Part shown: piece by piece, positions 1 through 5,644 of the stretch | Numbering within the stretch: the first letter of the stretch is position 1 | Layout: every line of letters starts with the position of its first letter | IMG/VR virus record: IMGVR_UViG_3300025138_000511 | Coordinates: 1 to 20,067 of that record | Length of the DNA stretch: 20,067 nucleotides | Reading direction: 5' to 3' (one strand) | From: a virus | Position numbers and translations under genes: made by a program | Notes under the pieces: model-generated | Seen by the model: only the letters and a program-made list of their open reading frames with translations | Databases searched by the model: none | What the model was told of the DNA's origin: nothing

Positions 1-502
1 AAATACTTATCTTTTGAGGTAAAAGTTTAGATGTTTTCAAATCAATAAAAAAATCTTCTTTAGTATTTTTATCTTCAAAATGAAAATCAGTATATCCTAT
101 AAATGGAATACCTTTTATTTCAACTTCTACCTTTTTTTGATAGTTTAGTAATGTCCACCTATAAGCATATTCTTGAAATGTCTTAACACCTAATTCTAAT
201 AATGGTACTAAGTTTGCTCTTTCATCATCTACTTTAGGGTCATTTATTTGTAAACAATTAGCATCATATTCGGCTATCATCTTTTGACTAGCTTCTTCAA
301 TAGGCATACCATGAAGAAACATATTGATACCAGATTCCACAACTTGCCCTCTAATAGCTGGTGCAGAAGTTGGGAATTGATAACCAAATATTCGCCTTAA
401 TGCCCATCTCTCACGATAAAAAGCAAATTCATTAAGATGACTAAATGACAATGGAAGTAAACCCTTTCCATAATCATTAAACTTTTCAAAATGCTCTATC
501 AT
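1..502 (-). CDS. PD-(D/E)XK (RecB/Cas4-like) nuclease, partial
   Basis: The gene starts at ATG 502-500, overlapping the previous stop as ATGA, and runs off the left edge of the window after about 167 codons. The visible part has the layout of PD-(D/E)XK exonucleases of the RecB/Cas4 type. An N-terminal segment resembles the usual 'S-x-L-x-x-F' start (SFSHLNEF, about residues 19-26). A charged helix follows with RGQVVESG (51-58). The core is GYTDFHF (136-142), with D139 as the likely metal-binding acid, then IDLKTSK (153-159), giving the D-x-K catalytic pair D154/K156 and a conserved T-S. Such phage proteins process double-stranded ends in replication or recombination, which fits its place at the end of an operon with SSB and other DNA-binding proteins. 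The C-terminal part is outside the window, so length and any fused helicase domain are unknown. Confidence 0.8.
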   Translation of the reverse strand, partial: MIEHFEKFNDYGKGLLPLSFSHLNEFAFYRERWALRRIFGYQFPTSAPAIRGQVVESGINMFLHGMPIEEASQKMIAEYDANCLQINDPKVDDERANLVPLLELGVKTFQEYAYRWTLLNYQKKVEVEIKGIPFIGYTDFHFEDKNTKEDFFIDLKTSKLLPQKISI

Positions 503-744
503 ATCTTGTCAATCCACTCTTGAAGATGTTTTTTATTTTCAAGAACTTGGACTTTTAAATCAAAACATTGGTCATGAACATTACTAACCCTGCCAAATTT
601 TAGGATATATTGGTCAAGAGCAAAAACTAGTTTATCCATTACACAAATATCATTTAAATGTTTTGTTATTGCAGATTGTTTTTCATTATCTTGATCTGCT
701 TCTATTTGGTTTAATTCTTCTCCAAGATTATATTTATATGACAT
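499..744 (-). CDS. Hypothetical protein, 81 aa
   Basis: I do not recognise this protein. It is 81 residues, acidic in its first third (residues 9-21 are rich in E, D, Q and N) and mostly helical in appearance, with hydrophobics spaced as in a short coiled coil towards the C-terminus (LKVQVLENKKHLQEWIDKI). There is no signal peptide, membrane segment or metal-binding motif. The start ATG overlaps the stop of the HTH protein as TAATG and has a strong AAGGAG ribosome site in the end of that gene. Its own stop overlaps the nuclease start as ATGA. The tight coupling to the PD-(D/E)XK gene makes a partner or regulatory role for that nuclease possible, but this is inference from position only. Confidence 0.7.
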   Translation of the reverse strand: MSYKYNLGEELNQIEADQDNEKQSAITKHLNDICVMDKLVFALDQYILKFGRVSNVHDQCFDLKVQVLENKKHLQEWIDKI

Positions 745-983
745 TAATCTTTCTCCTTTAACAATGTATCGTTTAACAATGTGTATTGAGCATAGGTTTT
801 GCCATTTTCATAAATATTATTAGTGACAATATTATAACCTTCATTCCTAAGAACAAAAATTCTATCAGCTAATCTAAAGCTTCCGTACTTTTGTAATGCT
901 TCTAATGGTGTTATTGATTTACCACTTTTTAAGTGATTAAGTATATTTGACTTTTGTGTATTTGATCTTTGTGTATTTGACAT
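744..983 (-). CDS. HTH_39-like helix-turn-helix protein, 79 aa
   Basis: A small protein with one winged-helix-like domain, about residues 14-58: ILNHLKSGKSITPLEALQKY, then GSFRLADRIFVLRNEGYNIV. The pattern 'I-x-x-x-L-x-x-G-x-x-I-T-P-L-E-A-L' followed by 'x-R-L-x-x-R-I-x-x-L-R-x-x-G' is that of the phage HTH_39 family (PF14090 as I recall it). Members are usually found among phage replication genes and are presumed DNA-binding; their targets are not known to me. ATG 983 has an AAAGGA site and lies 11 bases after the preceding stop. The N-terminus is unusual: residues 2-13 (SNTQRSNTQKSN) are made by a 15-bp tandem repeat, and a second 15-bp duplication lies near the C-terminus. It could regulate this operon or act as a replication accessory; I see no site that decides this. 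Confidence 0.75.
   Translation of the reverse strand: MSNTQRSNTQKSNILNHLKSGKSITPLEALQKYGSFRLADRIFVLRNEGYNIVTNNIYENGKTYAQYTLLNDTLLKEKD
757..782 (-). repeat. 15-bp tandem duplication at the 3' end of the HTH_39 gene
   Basis: TTTAACAATGT occurs at 757-767 and again at 772-782 on the plus strand, a period of 15 bases. It encodes the repeated TLLN/TLLK at the C-terminus of the HTH_39 protein and keeps the frame. Confidence 0.8.
946..983 (-). repeat. 15-bp tandem repeat at the 5' end of the HTH_39 gene
   Basis: Two full units (946-960 and 961-975, TTTGA then C/T TTTTGTGTA-like) and a partial third (976-983) lie at the start of the gene. They encode SNTQR, SNTQK and SN behind the start Met, and keep the frame. 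Confidence 0.85.
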
Positions 984-994
984 AATAATCCTTT

Positions 995-1351
995 CTATAA
1001 ATTACGTTTTGCCATTTCCCTCTCATTAACAACCTTAGTTCTTAGGTCATCACGAAAGGCTTTGAAGGATTCAAATCTAATTTTAGACTGATTCCTCTTT
1101 TTTAAGGTTATTCCGTATCTATCAAAATAATCCTTAAACTTTGTGTCCGAATAAATTAAACCATTTAATTCGGTCATATTTTTATAATTACCTTTTCTGC
1201 TGTAGTAAATAGTTAATTCTGCAACAATCATTTTTTCTTCTTTTTTCATTAATTCTACAGCAGTATCTAAATCAGCAAATGTAATACCTAATTCTTCTTG
1301 CTGATAAGATAGTTTGTTAGGTTCAAAATCTGCTAAATAAATATCACTCAT
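995..1351 (-). CDS. Hypothetical protein, 118 aa
   Basis: Not recognised. The protein is 118 residues, with an acidic first half (EPNKLSYQQEELGITFADLD) and a basic second half (KKRNQSKIRFESFKAFRDDLRTK), and no cysteine, signal peptide or membrane segment. The C-terminal half (about residues 75-118) is rich in Lys and Arg and could contact nucleic acid. The start overlaps the SSB stop as TAATG, so it is probably co-translated with SSB. Position directly after SSB in a DNA-metabolism operon suggests a replication or recombination accessory, but no motif supports a specific role. Confidence 0.7.
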   Translation of the reverse strand: MSDIYLADFEPNKLSYQQEELGITFADLDTAVELMKKEEKMIVAELTIYYSRKGNYKNMTELNGLIYSDTKFKDYFDRYGITLKKRNQSKIRFESFKAFRDDLRTKVVNEREMAKRNL

Positions 1352-1710
1352 TAGAATGGTATTTCATCATCAAGATCATTACTTGGAATATTGTTAGTTG
1401 AAGCATTTACAGGTTTTGAACCAAAAGAAAAGCTATTAACTCTTAACATTAAAATAGTTTTAACCACTCCTTTTATTTCATATTCTTTAGTTGATAATTC
1501 ACCATTAACAAATATTTGCTGACCTTTTACAAGGTGTTTTACTGCACCCTCGCCTTGTTTACCCCACAAAGCACAATCAACCCACATTGTCTTTTTATTG
1601 TCACCATAACCAACATTTGTTCCTATAGCGAAGTTACAAACCTTATAACCAGATACTTCTTTTAATTCAGCATCTTTACCAATTCTTCCGTCAAAACTAC
1701 ACATATTCAT
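1351..1710 (-). CDS. ssb: Single-stranded DNA-binding protein
   Basis: A 119-residue SSB with one OB fold. It shows the family's marks: an N-terminal strand with GRIGKDAELKE (residues 9-19), the core MWVDCALWGKQGEGAVKHL (about 42-60, with the usual 'W-x-x-x-x-x-W-G-K-x-A/G' pattern), a GQQIFVNGELSTKEYE segment, and a short disordered linker ending in the acidic tip DLDDEIPF. That tip corresponds to the DDDIPF tail through which bacterial SSB recruits partner proteins. It is shorter than chromosomal SSB, as phage versions usually are. ATG 1710 is chosen because GGGAG lies seven bases upstream; a second ATG two codons later is less well placed. It coats ssDNA during phage replication and recombination, and the intact tail suggests it can engage host SSB-interacting enzymes. 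Confidence 0.95.
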   Translation of the reverse strand: MNMCSFDGRIGKDAELKEVSGYKVCNFAIGTNVGYGDNKKTMWVDCALWGKQGEGAVKHLVKGQQIFVNGELSTKEYEIKGVVKTILMLRVNSFSFGSKPVNASTNNIPSNDLDDEIPF

Positions 1711-1724
1711 GTTATTACTCCCTT

Positions 1725-1910
1725 TTATTCTTCACTTATGCTAATGACTTCTAGTTCATTTAATAAGGTTTGATAATCTCGCCTTTTAGCAATATTTTTC
1801 CACCTTTTTTCGGCTTCTTCATAGTTTCTAGCTTTAATATTAACATTGTAATATTTTGTTTCCTTACAATGGATTACAAATTCAGAAAGTTTTACTTCAT
1901 TTTTGATCAT
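1725..1910 (-). CDS. Hypothetical protein, 61 aa
   Basis: Not recognised. A 61-residue soluble protein with two beta-like strands (KLSEFVIHC, YYNVNIKAR) followed by a charged helix (NYEEAEKRWKNIAKRR) and an acidic C-terminus. The 'Y-x-V-x-I-x-A-x-x-Y-E-E-A-E-x-x-x' pattern resembles the small phage proteins often annotated as DpdA-like or beta-beta-alpha hypothetical proteins, but I would not assign a family. The start overlaps the 3' end of the HNH gene by 14 bases, an unusually long overlap that still keeps the best available ATG; 14 bases separate its stop from the ssb start. Confidence 0.65.
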   Translation of the reverse strand: MIKNEVKLSEFVIHCKETKYYNVNIKARNYEEAEKRWKNIAKRRDYQTLLNELEVISISEE

Positions 1911-2196
1911 ATAAATTACCCCACTCTTTATAATAAATTTTTTCTTTTAACTTTTCTTTCCATTCCTCATTTATAGATTTATCTTTATGTGCCAAATCAT
2001 GACATGATCTGCAAACTGGGAATAAATTATCAATCCTATTTAATCTGTTGTTTTTAACCCCACCCATGCCTTTAGGTATTAAGTGGTGTATATCTACAGC
2101 TTGTTTTCTAAAGCACCCCCAACAGATGGGAATATGACTTTCATCATACCCCCAAAAGTCGGCAAATAGTTTTTTATAATTTTTTAAGGTTTTCAT
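1897..2196 (-). CDS. HNH endonuclease, 99 aa
   Basis: A compact HNH nuclease with two zinc-knuckle cysteine pairs. CWGC (about residues 25-28 counted from ATG 2196) and CRSC bracket the catalytic beta-beta-alpha-metal fold. The active-site part reads DIHHLIPKGMGG, then RIDNLFPVCRSCHDLAH, with the first His pair, the Asn of the second motif and the final His of the HNH pattern all present. I take ATG 2196 as the start; a GTG three codons upstream (2205) would also be in frame. Either choice overlaps the preceding gene's end. Free-standing HNH proteins in phages act as homing nucleases, packaging-associated nickases or structure-specific nucleases. Here the gene is not next to a terminase, and tight embedding between DNA-binding genes argues for a real part of the operon rather than a recent insertion. 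Confidence 0.85.
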   Translation of the reverse strand: MKTLKNYKKLFADFWGYDESHIPICWGCFRKQAVDIHHLIPKGMGGVKNNRLNRIDNLFPVCRSCHDLAHKDKSINEEWKEKLKEKIYYKEWGNLYDQK

Positions 2197-2659
2197 TAAA
2201 AGCACTCACAGCATTTTTTGTTAATTTTTCAATATCCTCGACACTAAAATGTCCAGAACCCATAGACCTGCCAACAATACCAGTAACAAAAATATCCATT
2301 CTTTGGGTATCGCCTTTATTGAAACCATTATTTTGTTGTGGTGGTTGTGGTGAATTTAATGCTTGAATAGTTGGTGAGTTCCACCCACTATTATCAACAA
2401 CATTTCCTAATGTTTGAGGTGCATTATTTTGCTGAACATTATTATCAGCAATTTGAACATCTTTAACATTAGTGTATTGGTTGCCATTTGCTGACGTTTT
2501 AACATTCATTACAGTATAATTGATAGCATCACCAGAATTGGGCATAGGGTTCATAACTACACCCCTATAGTACAATCTAGTTCCATCAATTAGATTTATT
2601 GAATAGTTAGGAACACCATCTTTAGTATTATCATAAATTTTATCTATTATATTAGCCAT
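2174..2659 (-). CDS. Probable OB-like DNA-binding protein with low-complexity linker, 161 aa
   Basis: Three regions are visible. The N-terminal part (about 1-73) is strand-rich and reads like a small OB-type barrel: YSINLIDGTRLYYRGVV, a GDAINYTVMNV strand pair, and ANGNQYTNVKDVQI. The middle (about 74-115) is low-complexity, rich in N, Q and P. The C-terminal 45 residues contain RMDIFVTGIVGRSMGSGHF and a final helix. The same plan, OB domain, disordered linker and conserved terminal segment, is common for small ssDNA-binding or annealing accessory proteins of marine phages, but I cannot name a family with certainty. ATG 2659 lies just after a GAGGGT ribosome site. It sits upstream of HNH and ssb in the operon, consistent with a role at ssDNA. 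The function is inference. Confidence 0.65.
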   Translation of the reverse strand: MANIIDKIYDNTKDGVPNYSINLIDGTRLYYRGVVMNPMPNSGDAINYTVMNVKTSANGNQYTNVKDVQIADNNVQQNNAPQTLGNVVDNSGWNSPTIQALNSPQPPQQNNGFNKGDTQRMDIFVTGIVGRSMGSGHFSVEDIEKLTKNAVSAFNENLKKL

Positions 2660-2667
2660 TTTACCCT

Positions 2668-2973
2668 CTATTTATTTAGTACACTATAACCACGACCCTC
2701 AAGACATCTATTAACGAAGTCTGAACGAGTGTTTAATTTTGGACTTAACCACAATACTTTCCACCTAAGATTATTATAGATGGTTTTACCTATGTTCCAA
2801 CCAGAACTAGTCTGATCTTCAACTAGGCTTTTACAAGTAAAATAGTCATCATGAAATCTGTTCATATCGCCTTTGATATTTGCAGATGATTTTCCCCTGC
2901 TATCTACTATTGGCATTGTAGAACACCCCCCTATAGACACCAGAACGAAAATTATTGAAATTGTTTTATACAT
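2668..2973 (-). CDS. Small lipoprotein, 101 aa
   Basis: The N-terminus is a lipoprotein signal peptide: MYKTISIIFVLVSIGGC, a short basic start, a hydrophobic core and a lipobox ending in IGGC, with Cys17 as the lipidated residue. Residue +2 is Ser, not Asp, so outer-membrane sorting would be expected in a Gram-negative host. The mature part carries two further cysteines, one in DDYFTCKSL and one in NRCLEGRGYSVLN, which could form a disulfide in the periplasm. ATG 2973 is preferred over the in-frame TTG 2988, because GGAG in the leader is correctly placed for it. A lipoprotein among replication genes does not fit a spanin, which normally lies near the endolysin. Superinfection exclusion, as by early phage lipoproteins, is a plausible but unproven role. 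Confidence 0.8.
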   Translation of the reverse strand: MYKTISIIFVLVSIGGCSTMPIVDSRGKSSANIKGDMNRFHDDYFTCKSLVEDQTSSGWNIGKTIYNNLRWKVLWLSPKLNTRSDFVNRCLEGRGYSVLNK

Positions 2974-3024
2974 TTTTTTGATCTCCAAATCATTATTAAA
3001 CCTACATTATTTTTTTGGTTAAAT

Positions 3025-3117
3025 CTACAAAAAAAACATTATTAGACAAAAACCTATAGTTACAAAAACCATACATTCCAAAAGAAAAACACCATAATTT
3101 TTAAGAATATTAATCAT
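3025..3117 (-). CDS. Tiny single-span membrane protein, 30 aa
   Basis: This 31-codon frame fills what would otherwise be a gap of about 140 bases. ATG 3117-3115 overlaps the stop of the upstream gene as ATGA, the same coupling used across the operon, and the frame ends at TAG 3027-3025. The product is almost entirely a membrane helix: MINILKNYGVFLLECMVFVT followed by IGFCLIMFFL. A short, weakly basic N-terminus would face the cytoplasm. No family is recognisable at this length. It directly precedes the lipoprotein gene, so both envelope proteins may be made and act together. The evidence is the start overlap, continuous hydrophobicity and operon position; there is no homology evidence. Confidence 0.6.
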   Translation of the reverse strand: MINILKNYGVFLLECMVFVTIGFCLIMFFL

Positions 3118-3311
3118 TTTGTTACCTCTTTAATCATAACAATTTTATCAAAACTTAAATTATGGTCTATATATGCTTGGTCTTTAAGTTCATATTTTTC
3201 ACATTCTCTATCTGGATAATCAGCAGTATTTACAGTTTTTAAAACACTTTTAGTTTTAACACCTTTGCCATTGTTCCAGACAAACCAAGATATTTTCCAA
3301 GTTCTTTCCAT
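3114..3311 (-). CDS. Hypothetical protein, 65 aa
   Basis: Not recognised. A 65-residue protein with aromatic-rich strands at the N-terminus (TWKISWFVWNNGKG) and alternating charged residues afterwards (DYPDRECEKYELKDQAYID). It looks like a small beta-rich fold. No metal site or membrane segment is seen. The start overlaps the preceding stop as TAATG and its stop overlaps the start of the 30-residue membrane protein as ATGA, so it is a firm member of the operon. Confidence 0.65.
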   Translation of the reverse strand: MERTWKISWFVWNNGKGVKTKSVLKTVNTADYPDRECEKYELKDQAYIDHNLSFDKIVMIKEVTK

Positions 3312-3547
3312 TAATTTTCCCCTTTTAATTTTTCTAATACTAATTTATTTAGATTATATCTAATCCCATAGATTAAATTTAGTTCTGCTTTTTCTTTATC
3401 TTTGTCTAGTTGCTCTTTATTGATTTCTCTAGCTTGATTAAGCATTTCTGAATACTCCTTAACCAAACCATAATATTGAGCCACAGACATATTCAGAACC
3501 CTAGCAGTATAAAGTTCTGTATTTCCAATTTTTGGTAGATTATTCAT
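3311..3547 (-). CDS. Hypothetical helical protein, 78 aa
   Basis: Not recognised. The protein is 78 residues and predicted by eye to be mainly helical, with a strongly charged central stretch (NKEQLDKDKEKAELN) between two more hydrophobic helices. There are no cysteines and no membrane segment. A GGGAG ribosome site lies in the end of the upstream gene and the junction is TAATG, so translation is probably coupled to the OB-like protein before it. A small partner protein of that neighbour is possible; nothing in the sequence identifies it. Confidence 0.65.
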   Translation of the reverse strand: MNNLPKIGNTELYTARVLNMSVAQYYGLVKEYSEMLNQAREINKEQLDKDKEKAELNLIYGIRYNLNKLVLEKLKGEN

Positions 3548-4536
3548 TAGTTTGCTCCCTTAATAATATCACCATTATTATCGACATTAAGACTTTTAAG
3601 AACCTTAATTCTTTCTAGTCTAGTTTGCTTAATACATAGCTTTTCAAAGTTCATAGGTCTGTATTTGTTATGCTCTTTGACCTTACCAGTAACTACAATC
3701 TTATGATTTTCTTTTACTGGTGAGTTCCATTCTAATCTGTTCTTATCAGCTAAATCAGCAGAACCTTTATAGACAAAGATGTTTCCATCATTATCTGACA
3801 TTGTGTAAATGTTGACATAATTCCATTGTGTAGAATAACCAGTAATTTTATTAACAGTTAATTCAACTTCAACCTTATCGCCAACATTACCAACAAAGTT
3901 TGTTTTCTTAGCTTGTTGAATGGCTTTACCTTTCCAACCTTTAGTAACTAAAGAAATGATTTTAGCTTTTTGAAAAAGTGTTCTTTTCATTTTATGCAAT
4001 TCATTTTCTTTTAGTTTATTTGCCAAAAACTTTTTTTCTTTAAAGTTCATTAAACTATCTTTGGATATTTGCATTTTTGTTTCTAGTGCAATATTAAAGA
4101 AACCTCTTAGCTTATGCTTACTTTCCCAAGAAAATCTATCTGACATTTTACGAACCCATGCAATATCGTCTTTGATTTTCTCGTATCTGATTTTTTCAGA
4201 TTTTTCTTCTGCAATTTCTTCTGGGGTTCTAAAGTCATAAGGGTTTTGTTTACTAGGCTCTTTAGCTAAATAAAGACCATTAATAACCCTTTGTTTTTTA
4301 CAAAATGCTTTAGCCTTTTCTTGGGCATTATGAAAGTCAATCGCAAGGTTTACAAGATGTTGGGTTTTATATTCAACCCTAGCTATAGGAACACCACCCT
4401 CTGCTTTACCCCATACTGTTTCTTTCCAGTTAGCATAAAGAGAATATAATTTATCTTCCTTACCCAAACCAACAAAAAGAGATGTGATAGTATCACACCC
4501 CCCAACAAAATCTTTTGCCATTTCTAAATTGTTCAT
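3547..4536 (-). CDS. Putative nucleic-acid-binding protein with C-terminal OB-like domain, 329 aa
   Basis: The largest gene of the early operon. The first 200 residues are highly charged and helical, with KEDKLYSLYANWKETVWGKA near the start and Lys/Glu-rich stretches in the middle; I recognise no enzyme motif there. From about residue 212 the sequence becomes strand-rich: FVGNVGDKVEVELTVNKITG, VNIYTMSDNDGNIFVYKGSA, then HKIVVTGKVKEHNKYR and EKLCIKQTRLERI. This 'Y/F-V-G-x-V-G-D-K-V-E' start with a later 'V-T-G-x-V-K-x-H-x-x-Y' is an OB-like domain that I know from many uncharacterised phage proteins. ATG 4536 is preferred over GTG 4542 because AGGGGG is well spaced for it. A role in DNA replication or in binding ssDNA or RNA is inferred from fold and neighbours. 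Confidence 0.7.
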   Translation of the reverse strand: MNNLEMAKDFVGGCDTITSLFVGLGKEDKLYSLYANWKETVWGKAEGGVPIARVEYKTQHLVNLAIDFHNAQEKAKAFCKKQRVINGLYLAKEPSKQNPYDFRTPEEIAEEKSEKIRYEKIKDDIAWVRKMSDRFSWESKHKLRGFFNIALETKMQISKDSLMNFKEKKFLANKLKENELHKMKRTLFQKAKIISLVTKGWKGKAIQQAKKTNFVGNVGDKVEVELTVNKITGYSTQWNYVNIYTMSDNDGNIFVYKGSADLADKNRLEWNSPVKENHKIVVTGKVKEHNKYRPMNFEKLCIKQTRLERIKVLKSLNVDNNGDIIKGAN

Positions 4537-4545
4537 ATCCACCCC

Positions 4546-4737
4546 CTATTTATGTGAAACATTGTTGGTTTCGATCATCTTTTTGATCTTATGACAAGCA
4601 ACCCCAATAGCTTTAAGTTCGTTGTCTAATTCAAAATTTTTAAGAAATGGGTAATCCAGATCATAGATTATTTTTTCAATATCTGAAATTTTGTAGTGCA
4701 TATCTATATTTTTTTTTGTGTTAGTTAAATTTGTCAT
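4546..4737 (-). CDS. Hypothetical protein, 63 aa
   Basis: Not recognised. A 63-residue soluble, probably helical protein (KISDIEKIIYDLDYPFLKNF, then ELDNELKAIGVACHKIKKMI). An in-frame TTG lies upstream at 4749, but the GGAGATC in that extension is the ribosome site for ATG 4737, six bases before it, so the shorter form is chosen. It is the second gene of the leftward early operon. A run of TTA triplets, five in a row, separates it from the preceding gene. Confidence 0.6.
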   Translation of the reverse strand: MTNLTNTKKNIDMHYKISDIEKIIYDLDYPFLKNFELDNELKAIGVACHKIKKMIETNNVSHK

Positions 4738-4762
4738 TTTGATCTCCAATTTATTATTATTA

Positions 4763-4984
4763 TTATTTATTAGCTACTGCAATTCCTGCATGATAAAGAG
4801 CATACAATTTTGTATTTGGAACTTTGCCATACTTTGTATAACCATCAGTATAACCATTTAAAGCAAACTTATAACCACTTTGAAAAGTAGCTGATGTAGT
4901 TCCAAGACCATGTAAATCCATTGGATTTTGTGTAATTGCATGGTCATAAACTCTTTGTACATCTTTGTTTGTAATCTTTTTCAT
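4763..4984 (-). CDS. Hypothetical protein, 73 aa, first gene of the early operon
   Basis: Not recognised. The 73-residue product has a compact, slightly basic composition with helix-forming segments (NKDVQRVYDHAI) and Gly/Tyr-rich stretches (LNGYTDGYTKYGKVP). The pattern 'F-x-x-G-Y-x-x-A-L-x-G' is seen in small phage proteins of unknown function. ATG 4984 is chosen because GGAG lies at the right distance; an in-frame TTG upstream (4996) has no ribosome site. As the first gene behind the candidate leftward promoter it would be expressed earliest and most strongly, a position often held by small host-takeover proteins; that role is speculation. Confidence 0.6.
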   Translation of the reverse strand: MKKITNKDVQRVYDHAITQNPMDLHGLGTTSATFQSGYKFALNGYTDGYTKYGKVPNTKLYALYHAGIAVANK

Positions 4985-5006
4985 ACTAATCTCCAATAAC
5001 TAATCT

Positions 5007-5051
5007 TAATAACCTAATATTTATTCTAGGTTATTACAAGTGCTTTTTTAA
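5007..5051 (-). promoter_or_regulatory. Candidate leftward promoter overlapping a 10-bp inverted repeat
   Basis: On the minus strand TTAAAA (5051-5046) and TAGAAT (5028-5023) are 17 bases apart, matching 4/6 and 5/6 of the sigma-70 consensus. The -10 element overlaps a perfect inverted repeat, TAATAACCTA (5007-5016) and TAGGTTATTA (5027-5036), with a 10-base loop. This layout fits an operator over the start site of the early operon, or a hairpin in its 5' leader. There is no experimental evidence; AT-rich DNA yields such boxes by chance, but the 10-bp repeat is less easily explained that way. Confidence 0.4.
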
Positions 5052-5095
5052 CTTTTTTTAAATTATTTTCAAACTATTGTTAATTATGGCTTTAT

Positions 5096-5137
5096 TTGAT
5101 ACTATCTGATAGAAAGTAATTATACTCTGATCTCCAA
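5096..5137 (+). promoter_or_regulatory. Candidate divergent promoter region with 11-bp palindrome
   Basis: On the plus strand TTGATA (5096-5101) and TATACT (5121-5126) are 19 bases apart, a longer than ideal spacer, and could drive the VRR-NUC gene. The spacer contains the palindrome CTATCTGATAG (5102-5112), a possible operator. The same TA-rich element read on the minus strand gives a perfect TATAAT (5124-5119), so a leftward start here is also possible. An orphan copy of the TTGGAGATC leader motif lies at 5137-5125 on the minus strand. The exact start sites cannot be decided from sequence. Confidence 0.35.
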
Positions 5138-5233
5138 TCGTTGTATAAATAGGGGGTAAATTATTATTTCTTTGATGTACTTAAATAAATCGCAGTATTT
5201 ATAGGAAGTGAAACAGAAGTAGGTTTACCCCTT

Positions 5234-5596
5234 ATGACTAAAGAATCAGACATTCAAATAGCTTGTAATCAATATCTAAACATCTTAGCTAATACCTATT
5301 ATTTCCGTCATTTTCATGTGCCAAATGAGGGTAAAAGGTCTATTTCATATCATGCTAAAATGAAGAAAATGGGTTTGAAATCTGGCTGTCCAGACATAGT
5401 TGTTGAGTATCCACAAGGTAGGGTTTTATATATCGAACTTAAAAACGAAAAGGGTAGATTATCTGATAATCAAAAATTGTGGGCAGTACAATCTAAAGGA
5501 CTAGGAACACCTCACTTTATAGTCAAGGGGGGTTTAACCGAATGTTTAGACCAAGTAAAACAAATCATTGAAACAAACATTCCCATGAGGTGTTGA
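5234..5596 (+). CDS. VRR-NUC domain nuclease, 120 aa
   Basis: The protein is a stand-alone VRR-NUC domain of the PD-(D/E)XK superfamily. Visible motifs are a helix with a conserved acid (KESDIQIACNQYL, E4), the segment HVPNEGKRS, GCPDIVV with D54 as the metal-binding Asp, YIELKNEKGRLSDNQ with E68-x-K70 as the catalytic pair and Q80, then a helix ending in the typical G-x-x-x-x-x-V strand region. The length is normal for phage VRR-NUC proteins, which are thought to act as Holliday-junction or flap nucleases in replication, recombination or DNA clearing before packaging. It is the only plus-strand gene here, with its own upstream region and a hairpin plus T-tract downstream, so it is probably a separate transcription unit. 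The start ATG 5234 has only a weak AGTAGG site ten bases upstream. Confidence 0.9.
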   Translation: MTKESDIQIACNQYLNILANTYYFRHFHVPNEGKRSISYHAKMKKMGLKSGCPDIVVEYPQGRVLYIELKNEKGRLSDNQKLWAVQSKGLGTPHFIVKGGLTECLDQVKQIIETNIPMRC

Positions 5597-5644
5597 GGAT
5601 TGCCTAGTACACTTTATCCTTCTAGTGGGCAAAAGTCGCTGTAC

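Noticed and set aside
744-983. The HTH_39 protein as a lysogeny repressor.
   Set aside because: There is no integrase, no attachment site and no divergent cro-like gene in the window. HTH_39 proteins are typical of replication regions, so a repressor claim has no support.
1770-1976. A plus-strand 68-codon frame with a Phe/Ile-rich product that looks like a membrane protein.
   Set aside because: It is antisense to the 61-residue gene and the HNH end. Its hydrophobicity comes from reading Lys/Glu-rich codons backwards.
2986-2988. Upstream TTG starts for several early genes (2988, 4749, 4996) and GTG starts (2205, 4542, 20029).
   Set aside because: In the TTG cases the extension contains the GGAG that serves the internal ATG. 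For 4542 and 20029 the downstream ATG has the better-spaced ribosome site. The GTG at 2205 cannot be fully ruled out.
4750-4768. A TTA/ATT triplet run, considered as an iteron or origin element.
   Set aside because: It is about five units long, lies between two tightly spaced genes and partly serves as repeated TAA stops. This is expected in such AT-rich DNA.
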